Source: an uncultured Thermomicrobiales bacterium
GTDB taxonomy: Bacteria > Chloroflexota > Chloroflexia > Thermomicrobiales > UBA6265
Direction of reading: 5' to 3'
Length of the DNA: 7,726 bases
Assembly (NCBI GenBank): GCA_902806395.1
Contig: CADCWH010000023.1
Span: forward strand, 1-7,726
Below, piece by piece: positions 1-4,589 of this stretch. Numbering within the stretch: position 1 is the first letter of the stretch; each line of letters opens with the position of its first letter. The notes below the pieces were generated by a model, which saw only the letters and a program-made list of their open reading frames with translations, was not told the origin of the DNA and searched no databases. A program made the translations under genes and the position numbers.

Positions 1-156
1 AGCCCGTCCGCGGTGGTGGTGGGGCTGACCTTTCGGTCGTTCGGGCTCGAGGACCCGAGCTTCACCTTCGCGTGGTGGAGCTATGGCCTGGCCATGGCGA
101 CCACGATCGCGATCTGCCTGGGGGTGATGTATTGGCGGTATGTCCGCGGAGACTAG
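1..156 (+). CDS. C-terminal end of a membrane protein (5' end outside window)
   Basis: Frame 1 is open from the first base to a TAG at 154-156 and gives 51 residues. The stretch contains a hydrophobic, Trp/Tyr-rich segment (FAWWSYGLAMATTIAICLGV) that looks like one transmembrane helix. It ends in a short basic tail, WRYVRGD. A final helix followed by a short positively charged tail is the topology of CorA-type Mg2+ channels, and the next gene is MgtC-like. However, the CorA signature GMN is not present: the nearest equivalent reads GLTF. CorA is therefore only one possibility, and other integral membrane proteins would fit equally well. Family assignment would need the upstream sequence. Confidence 0.6.
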   Translation, partial: SPSAVVVGLTFRSFGLEDPSFTFAWWSYGLAMATTIAICLGVMYWRYVRGD

Positions 157-400
157 GGGAGGGCAGCACCTGCCGGCCGAGTCATCCCGCGAGGTGCCAC
201 AATTCATGTCCTGCCCCGATCCCGGCCCAAGTGACCAAATAGGTTGCGGGCCGAGGTCGAGACCCCAAGGGATGAGACACGGCGCCCTGCCGAAGCAGGC
301 CGCTGCGGGTTGACCCGGACGGTCGCATTGATCCCATTTCGACGATCGCAGCGAGCCAGTCCCTGCCGATTCGTGTGGCCTGTACCCCTTCCCCGGCCGC
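157..400. other. Spacer between the membrane-protein end and the MgtC-like gene
   Basis: I see no convincing gene here on either strand. A TTGACC at 310-315 resembles a -35 box, but nothing resembling a -10 box lies 16-19 bases downstream. There is no hairpin with a T tract after the stop at 156. The minus-strand open frame over this region has the composition of a shadow. The MgtC-like gene probably has its promoter in this interval, but I cannot place it. Confidence 0.4.
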
Positions 401-964
401 ATGTTGACTGTGGAGTGGCCCGGTGGCAGCATGCCGTTCGCTGGCGAACACGTGTATTGCCGATGGTCGGATCACGTCCGTCGCCGGCCCATCGCGGGGG
501 TCATCACCATCGATACCGAACTGCTGACCGTCGACCTGGGCGCCGTCGCCTCCAACCTCGGCCACGTCCTCGTGGCCTATCTCATCGCCCTGCCGATCGG
601 CTGGGACCGCGAGGAGAAGGGTCCTGGCATGGGGCTCCGCACGTTTCCGCTGGTGGCAGTGGCCAGTTGCGGTTACCTCTTGGTCGCGCGGGATATCGCC
701 ATTGACAATCCGGATGCCCAATCGCGCGTCATCCAAGGTTTACTCGGCGGCATCGGGTTCATCGGCGGTGGAGCGATCCTCAAGGATGGCGTCTCGGTGC
801 GGGGGACGGCGACCGCCGCCAGTATCTGGAACACCGGGGCGATTGGCGTCGCCGTGGCCTTCGATCGCTTCGAGATCGCGATCGTCCTAGGACTCGTCAA
901 CTTCCTCACGCTGCGGTGGCTGACGCCCCTCAAAGAGGTCGTGCGGCCCGATGACCCCTCCTGA
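401..964 (+). CDS. MgtC/SapB family membrane protein (short form)
   Basis: This is a small integral membrane protein of the MgtC/SapB family. Members are linked to growth or survival at low Mg2+ and, in some pathogens, to ATP-synthase regulation. The biochemical role of non-pathogen homologues is mostly unknown. Counting from the ATG at 401, residues 52-68 form a helix leading into the family signature GWDREEKG...GLRTFPLV (67-85). Residues 112-143 carry the second conserved block, with GGIGFIGGGAILKDG followed by VSVRGTATAASIW. A last helix spans about 157-172. The protein ends soon after, so it lacks the C-terminal ACT-like domain of full-length MgtC (about 230 residues). The start is uncertain. 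In-frame starts are ATG 401, ATG 431 and GTG 452, none with a good Shine-Dalgarno, and conserved sequence begins only near residue 37. A G-run at 495-499 hints that translation could begin even later. The family call is firm and the N-terminus is not. Confidence 0.85.
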   Translation: MLTVEWPGGSMPFAGEHVYCRWSDHVRRRPIAGVITIDTELLTVDLGAVASNLGHVLVAYLIALPIGWDREEKGPGMGLRTFPLVAVASCGYLLVARDIAIDNPDAQSRVIQGLLGGIGFIGGGAILKDGVSVRGTATAASIWNTGAIGVAVAFDRFEIAIVLGLVNFLTLRWLTPLKEVVRPDDPS

Positions 965-1283
965 CCCATCCCGGGAAGCGGGCCCGCTCCCACTTGGTCG
1001 TTGAGGGTGACACCGACGATCGCGCCTACCAGAACCCGGTCGGTGGGGATGGGGCAGGTCACTCACCCAACACCCCTCCCTGTCACGCATCCCATTTCCC
1101 TGGATCGACACGCTCGGCCTGTCTCGATCGCCCGTGCCGCGTCTATCATCCCGTCGGCCACCATTCCGCGCTTGCCGGGTGATCGCGGTCACTCCGGTCT
1201 CCACCGTGCCGCTTTCACCCTCGAGGCGGGGACACGACACCGTGCGACTCGGTGCTGGCGGCCAAAGGTCTCCAGAGGGACGG
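965..1283. other. 319-base intergenic region with weak dyads only
   Basis: No open frame here has protein-like composition, and the candidate frames on both strands are Arg/Pro/His-rich shadows. The interval lies between the 3' ends of the convergent MgtC-like gene (+) and the small minus-strand gene. It contains a GC-rich dyad just after the MgtC-like stop (973-991). A 7-bp inverted repeat, CACCGAC (1011-1017) with GTCGGTG (1039-1045), follows. A 5-bp hairpin, CACCG (1238-1242) with CGGTG (1250-1254), lies downstream of the minus-strand gene. None is followed by a T tract in the relevant direction. Confidence 0.5.
973..991 (+). terminator. Possible weak hairpin after the MgtC-like gene
   Basis: GGGAAGCGGG faces CCCGCTCCC with one unpaired A, starting 8 bases after the stop codon. 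The arms touch, so the loop must come from opening the central G-C pairs. No T tract follows. It could stall polymerase or protect an mRNA end, but it is not a standard intrinsic terminator. Confidence 0.25.
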
Positions 1284-1502
1284 TCAGCACTCCTCGCTGT
1301 CGAGGCGGGCGAGCGCCGTGTCGACGGCCATCTTGAGCCGGCCCAGCTCGGCCACGTCGTGGATGGACGCTTCGACGGTCACCCCGTCGTTGACCATCTC
1401 GACCAGCACGTAGCGTCCCTCGTCGCCGGATCGATACGTCACCGTCACCACGGCACCATAGTCGAGGGTCACCGTCGTTCGCTGTTCCAGCGTGCTGGTC
1501 AT
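1284..1502 (-). CDS. Small acidic protein of unknown function (72 aa)
   Basis: I do not recognise this protein. It starts MTSTLEQRTTVTLDYG and ends ARLDSEEC. The first two thirds look like alternating beta strands (TVTLDYGAVVTVTYR, then RYVLVEMVNDGVTVEA). The last third looks like one amphipathic helix (DVAELGRLKMAVDTALARL). It has no signal peptide or membrane segment and is rich in Asp/Glu. The ATG at 1502 is chosen because GGAGG (1515-1511 on the minus strand) lies 8 bases upstream. The longer open frame back to 1643 would place this ribosome-binding site inside the gene and adds an Arg/Gly-rich stretch of shadow-like composition. It is transcribed divergently from the CNNM/CorC-type gene and convergently with the MgtC-like gene. 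Balanced composition and the well-placed ribosome-binding site make it likely real, but its function cannot be inferred. Confidence 0.7.
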   Translation of the reverse strand: MTSTLEQRTTVTLDYGAVVTVTYRSGDEGRYVLVEMVNDGVTVEASIHDVAELGRLKMAVDTALARLDSEEC

Positions 1503-1646
1503 CCGTCCTACCTCCCTCGTCATCAACCACGTTGGCCGGAGGCACCGATCATAGCGCCAACTCCGGCGTCGATGCCGTCGGCAATCACCCGCTCGCCCGC
1601 CGCCCGTCGTCCGATCCGGCCTACCGGGGGCCGTGCCCGCCACTGG

Positions 1647-1665
1647 GCATACGCTATGCTATAGG
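1647..1665. promoter_or_regulatory. Palindrome overlapping a possible extended -10 box in a divergent spacer
   Basis: GCATA (1647-1651), CGC, TATGC (1655-1659) is a perfect 5-bp inverted repeat. It is immediately followed by TATAGG at 1660-1665, which with TG at 1657-1658 reads as an extended -10 element for the plus-strand transporter gene. No convincing -35 box is seen. AT-rich sequence is rare in this window, which makes the site stand out. It could be a promoter with a small operator serving one or both divergent genes. Confidence 0.35.
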
Positions 1666-1675
1666 GGCGTGATTT

Positions 1676-1706
1676 CACCGTGCGACACCGTCGCGCGGTG
1701 GTTTTT
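1676..1706 (+). terminator. Terminator- or attenuator-like hairpin in the leader of the CNNM/CorC-type gene
   Basis: CACCGTGCGAC (1676-1686) pairs with GTCGCGCGGTG (1690-1700) over 11 base pairs, including one T-G wobble, with a 3-base loop. A run TTTTT follows at 1702-1706. That is the form of a Rho-independent terminator reading in the plus direction. It sits after the possible -10 box and about 33 bases before the start codon, with no plus-strand gene closer than the MgtC-like one upstream. An outer pairing of GGCGTGAT (1666-1673) with ATCACGTC (1710-1717), one wobble, can enclose the hairpin and the T tract. It may be an attenuator, or a terminator that blocks read-through into the gene. 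Confidence 0.5.
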
Positions 1707-1728
1707 GATATCACGTCGTCATCGGCCT

Positions 1729-1741
1729 GGAGGCCCCCATT
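1729..1741 (+). promoter_or_regulatory. Ribosome-binding site deciding an ATT start
   Basis: GGAGG at 1729-1733 is followed by five C residues and then ATT at 1739-1741. The spacing is 5 bases. It is the only good Shine-Dalgarno upstream of the transporter coding region. The frame is closed by TGA at 1706-1708 and has no ATG, GTG or TTG before 1850. Confidence 0.6.
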
Positions 1742-3325
1742 AGTACGCCGCTCGCCCTCGCCCTCGTCGTCATCCTCGTCGCGGGCAACGGCTTCTTCGT
1801 CGCCACCGAGTTCGCCCTGGTCTCGGTCCGCCGGACCCGGATCCAGCAGTTGGCCGCTGAGGGCAGCCGCCGGGCCAAGAACGTCCTCGGTCTCCTCAGT
1901 CACCTCGACACCTACATTGCCGCCACCCAGCTCGGCATCACCATCACCAGCCTCGCCCTCGGTTGGATCGGTGAGGGCGCCCTCGAAGCCGTGATCGGCC
2001 CCGTCGTCGAGGCCGTCCCCTTCATCCCCGGCGGCGCCGAGTCGGCCACCTCCCACTCCATCTCCATCGTGCTGGCCTTCTCCATCATCACCACCCTCCA
2101 CATCGTCTTCGGCGAGCTGGCCCCCAAGAGCCTGGCCCTGCAGCGGCCAGACGCTACGTCCCTCATCGTCGCCGGCCCCATCCACGTCTTCTACCTCATC
2201 CTGCGGCCCTTCATCTGGGCCCTCAACAGCGTCGGCAACGCCGTCGTCCGCATGTTCGGGATCGAGCCCGCCGCTGGTCACGAGCTGGTCCAGTCGGCCG
2301 AGGAGCTGCGCCTCTCGATCGACGCCAGCCGGGAGGCTGGCCTGGTCCAGCAGTCCGCCCACGACCTGGTCGACCGCGCCTTCACCTTCACCAACCTCGA
2401 AGTCCGCCATGCGATGGTGCCGCGGACCGAGGTCGTCGCGGTCTCGGTCGACGCCTCCCTCCACGACATCCTCCGCATCGCCGCGGAGAGCACCTACACC
2501 CGCCTCCCGGTCTTCGAGGGTGATAACGACCACATCGTCGGCATCGTCAACATCAAGCGCCTCCTGCCCCTGATCTACGAGACGACCCCCCTGACCAGCA
2601 CCAGCATGAACGACCGGCTCGCTGGCGGCCGCACCAACGGCCGCCTCACCGTCGGCGCCACCACCGAGGAGGACGGGGGCGTCGTCACCTCCGTCGTCGC
2701 CCCGGCCACGGTCGCCGCCGTCGCCGCCTTCGATGTCCGGGAGTTCATGGTCCCTCCCTTCGCCGTGCCCGAGTCGGTCCCCGCCACCGAGTTGCTGACC
2801 CGGATGCGCGAGGCCCACACCCAGATCGCCATCGTCATCGACGAGTACGGCGGCACCGCCGGCATCGTCACCCTGGAGGACCTCGTCGAGAGCCTGGTCG
2901 GCGAGATCCGCGACGAAGGCGAGACCACCCAGGCCGAGCCGACCCTGGACGCCGACGGCAGCATCCTCCTCGACGGCATGACGGCCCTCGTCGAGGCCAG
3001 CGAGTACTACGGCCTCGAGGTAGACCGCGACGAGTTCGGCGTCGAGTCGGTCGGCGGATTCGTCTTCAGCGCTCTCGGCCGCCCCGCGGTCGTCGGCGAT
3101 GAGGTCCTGGTCGCCTCCGGCCAGACCCTGCGGGTCGAGGAGCTCGACGGGCTACGGGTCGCCCGGGTCCGCGTTGTCCCCGCGGATGACAAGCCACTCG
3201 ACATTGACCTGTCCGTTGAGTCATCGGTCCCCTCGCCCGTCCCGGACGACGATCCAGCCATGGCCGGCGTCGTCTCCGGTTCGGGACCGGCCCCAGGCTC
3301 CCACGAGCGGGAGCGCGACGCCTAG
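1739..3325 (+). CDS. CNNM/CorC-type transporter ('hemolysin family'): DUF21, CBS pair, CorC_HlyC
   Basis: This is an integral membrane protein of the CNNM/CorC family, 528 residues from the ATT at 1739. Relatives are implicated in Mg2+/Co2+ efflux and Mg2+ homeostasis; the name hemolysin is historical. Residues 1-185 form the DUF21/CNNM membrane domain. Its first helix ([21 protein letters not shown]) runs into [11 protein letters not shown], and the family-typical [13 protein letters not shown] lies at 125-137. CBS1 covers about 226-280 ([13 protein letters not shown]). CBS2 covers about 333-387 and ends in [19 protein letters not shown]. The CorC_HlyC domain is about 400-480, followed by an acidic Ser/Pro-rich tail. 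Unusually, about 50 residues of low-complexity Thr/Gly/Val/Ala-rich sequence (about 282-332) separate the two CBS motifs. The usual start codons give at best TTG 1850, which would delete the first helix, so the upstream ATT is preferred. CTG 1727 is the alternative but has no ribosome-binding site. Family is certain; the start is inferred. Confidence 0.9.
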   Translation: MSTPLALALVVILVAGNGFFVATEFALVSVRRTRIQQLAAEGSRRAKNVLGLLSHLDTYIAATQLGITITSLALGWIGEGALEAVIGPVVEAVPFIPGGAESATSHSISIVLAFSIITTLHIVFGELAPKSLALQRPDATSLIVAGPIHVFYLILRPFIWALNSVGNAVVRMFGIEPAAGHELVQSAEELRLSIDASREAGLVQQSAHDLVDRAFTFTNLEVRHAMVPRTEVVAVSVDASLHDILRIAAESTYTRLPVFEGDNDHIVGIVNIKRLLPLIYETTPLTSTSMNDRLAGGRTNGRLTVGATTEEDGGVVTSVVAPATVAAVAAFDVREFMVPPFAVPESVPATELLTRMREAHTQIAIVIDEYGGTAGIVTLEDLVESLVGEIRDEGETTQAEPTLDADGSILLDGMTALVEASEYYGLEVDRDEFGVESVGGFVFSALGRPAVVGDEVLVASGQTLRVEELDGLRVARVRVVPADDKPLDIDLSVESSVPSPVPDDDPAMAGVVSGSGPAPGSHERERDA

Positions 3326-3589
3326 GGACCGAACCGTAGGGTCCGATGGCGCCCATTGGTCGACCGCCCAACCGGCGGGCCGTTGAGCCGGGACGAGAGC
3401 GGGCTGCCTCGCCGCGTCGAGCCTGAGGGGTGACGGTCGCTCCCATGACCCGATCATGGTCCGGCGCGGGACACTCGGCATCGCCGGTACGCCCGCCGGT
3501 GCATACGTGTGTTGGTCGTCCACCGGGGTCGTGCCGGCGGCTTTCGTGATCTTTGGGCGACGTGTGGCCGTCGGGTGAGGGGATGGGAG
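3326..3589. other. Spacer between the CNNM/CorC-type gene and the PadR gene
   Basis: No gene is supported here. GGACC (3326-3330) pairs with GGTCC (3340-3344) directly after the transporter stop, with a 9-base loop and no T tract, so it is a weak terminator at best. The PadR frame is open through part of this interval, but the added residues look like leader sequence. I could not place a promoter or a clear PadR operator. An AT-containing ATACGTGT at 3503-3510 is only suggestive. Confidence 0.4.
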
Positions 3590-4198
3590 ATGAACGCGAC
3601 GCCGTCTTCACCCGCGCCGGATCGTGGACGGGCCGCCCGCCGCCCACACCCGCCCGCCCTCTACGCCGTGATCGGCCTGCTGCGGCTGGAAGGCGGGTCG
3701 GGCCACGGCTACGACCTGGCCCGTCACATCGCCCCCGGTGAACCCCTGGCCGAGGTGATCCGGCTCGAACCCGGCATGCTCTACCACTACCTGAAGGGCC
3801 TCGAACGACTCAGCTGGGTCAGCGTCGACCATCAGGCCCAGGCGACCCGGCCATCTCGCCACGTGTACGCGCTGACCGCCGCCGGCCGCACCGCCTGGGA
3901 TGCCTGGCTCCGGGAACCGGTCGGCCAGACCCGCGAGATCCGGTTCACCTTCCTCCTCAAGTGGTACTTCGCCAACCGTACCGACCCGGCCGCCGCTGCC
4001 CCCCTCCTCGCTGCCCAGCGCGCCACCTGCGCCCGCCTCGTCGCTTCCCTGACCGCCCAACTCGCAGTCGTCCCCGGCGCCCCCGTCGATGACCCCCGCG
4101 ATGACCCGACTGGCGTCGGGAACGATTTCCGGCGGGTCGTCCTCGACCTCCGCCTCTCCCAGACTCGAGCCGTCGTGGAGTGGCTGGATCGTCTCTAG
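3590..4198 (+). CDS. PadR family transcriptional regulator
   Basis: This is a DNA-binding repressor of the PadR family, 202 residues. Residues 1-20 are a Pro/Arg-rich leader. The winged helix spans about 21-105. It begins PPALYAVIGLLRLEGGSGHGYDLARHI, continues through the recognition region LEPGMLYHYLKGLERLSWV, and ends in the wing (RPSRHVYALTAAGRTAWDAWL). The C-terminal half (about 112-202) is the helical dimerisation region of PadR/Vir_act_alpha_C proteins. It ends in RRVVLDLRLSQTRAVVEWLDRL. The ATG at 3590 is chosen because GAGGGG (3577-3582) lies 7 bases upstream; the longer frame from 3509 adds atypical sequence. PadR proteins usually control an adjacent transporter or detoxification gene and often themselves. 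Here the neighbours are the CNNM/CorC-type gene upstream and the KimA-type gene downstream, but no operator is evident, so the target is unknown. Confidence 0.88.
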   Translation: MNATPSSPAPDRGRAARRPHPPALYAVIGLLRLEGGSGHGYDLARHIAPGEPLAEVIRLEPGMLYHYLKGLERLSWVSVDHQAQATRPSRHVYALTAAGRTAWDAWLREPVGQTREIRFTFLLKWYFANRTDPAAAAPLLAAQRATCARLVASLTAQLAVVPGAPVDDPRDDPTGVGNDFRRVVLDLRLSQTRAVVEWLDRL

Positions 4199-4586
4199 GC
4201 AGGGAGACCCGGCCCGTCGCCGCGCGTCGCATCAACCTCGGCGCATGGCCGTGCCCCATCGGGGTCGTCCGTGGCGTCGGTGCGTGAGAGCCCGTCATCT
4301 GGACGCCTGGACAGCGGCCTTCGCCTGCTGACGGGTAGCGTCGCGATCGCGCGTTCGACCCCATTCGTAATCCTGCTCGCCGCGTCGTATGATCCCCCGT
4401 TGCGCGTCTCTGATACCCTTTTCGGGGTGTCGTGGGGCCGTCTGATGCCGTCAGTGGCATCGCGCCGGCTCCGCTCGCCGCAAACCAGGACCATGCCGCG
4501 GCCGTAGGCATCGCCGCCATCCCATCCCTGCTTCGCGAGGCGCCACGGGTCGTGGCGCCGGGCTACGCGAGAAGGAGCCTCTCCCA
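4199..4586 (+). other. 388-base leader region of the KimA-type gene
   Basis: No protein gene is supported here. A TATGAT at 4388-4393 is the best -10 candidate but lacks a good -35 box. Dyads include CCCGTCA (4291-4297) with TGACGGG (4329-4335), separated by 31 bases. Downstream are GATGCC (4444-4449) with GGCATC (4456-4461), and a strong 9-bp hairpin at 4539-4559. In Bacillus subtilis, kimA is controlled by a c-di-AMP (ydaO-type) riboswitch. I looked for the conserved blocks of that element and do not recognise them, so any riboswitch here would have to be divergent or of another type. Confidence 0.45.
4539..4559 (+). promoter_or_regulatory. Perfect 9-bp hairpin just upstream of the KimA-type ribosome-binding site
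   Basis: GGCGCCACG (4539-4547) and CGTGGCGCC (4551-4559) are exact inverted copies around a 3-base GGT loop. The ribosome-binding site starts 13 bases downstream. There is no T tract, so it is not a standard terminator. It could be an RNA structure affecting translation or stability, or a dyad bound by a protein dimer as DNA. Confidence 0.45.
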
Positions 4587-4589
4587 TTG
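4572..4589 (+). promoter_or_regulatory. Ribosome-binding site deciding a TTG start
   Basis: AAGGAG at 4572-4577 is followed 9 bases later by TTG at 4587-4589. This is the best Shine-Dalgarno in the region and supports translation of the whole N-terminal extension of the KimA-type protein. GGAG (4574-4577) can also pair with CTCC (4581-4584) over a 3-base loop, which could slightly mask the site. Confidence 0.6.

Noticed and set aside
1134..1664. Plus-strand open frame overlapping the small minus-strand gene
   Set aside because: Its composition is Arg/His/Pro-rich without a ribosome-binding site, while the opposite frame has a good GGAGG and protein-like composition.
1238..1686. Exact 11-base repeat CACCGTGCGAC at 1238-1248 and 1676-1686, flanking the small minus-strand gene
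   Set aside because: Several 11-base matches are expected by chance in a GC-rich window of this length, and the flanks do not extend the match, so it is not evidence of a mobile element.
1523..2818. Long minus-strand open frame of 431 codons opposite the CNNM/CorC-type gene
   Set aside because: It is extremely Gly/Asp/Glu-rich, has no recognisable domain, and mirrors the C/G third-position bias of the real plus-strand gene. It is a typical antisense shadow in high-GC DNA.
1850..3325. Start of the CNNM/CorC-type gene at TTG 1850
   Set aside because: It would remove the first transmembrane helix and the conserved segment after it, and there is no ribosome-binding site directly upstream.
1739..3325. 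Interpretation of the 'hemolysin' family protein as a toxin
   Set aside because: The domain set DUF21-CBS-CorC_HlyC is that of membrane metal-homeostasis proteins; the toxin name is historical.
4271..4507. Small plus-strand open frame (78 codons) in the leader of the KimA-type gene
   Set aside because: Ser/Arg-rich composition, no ribosome-binding site and no recognisable feature; it is probably a chance frame.
4199..4586. Possible ydaO-type c-di-AMP riboswitch ahead of the KimA-type gene
   Set aside because: It is expected from B. subtilis kimA, but I cannot identify the conserved blocks by eye. Only a short CCGTCAG-like match is present, so I do not call it.
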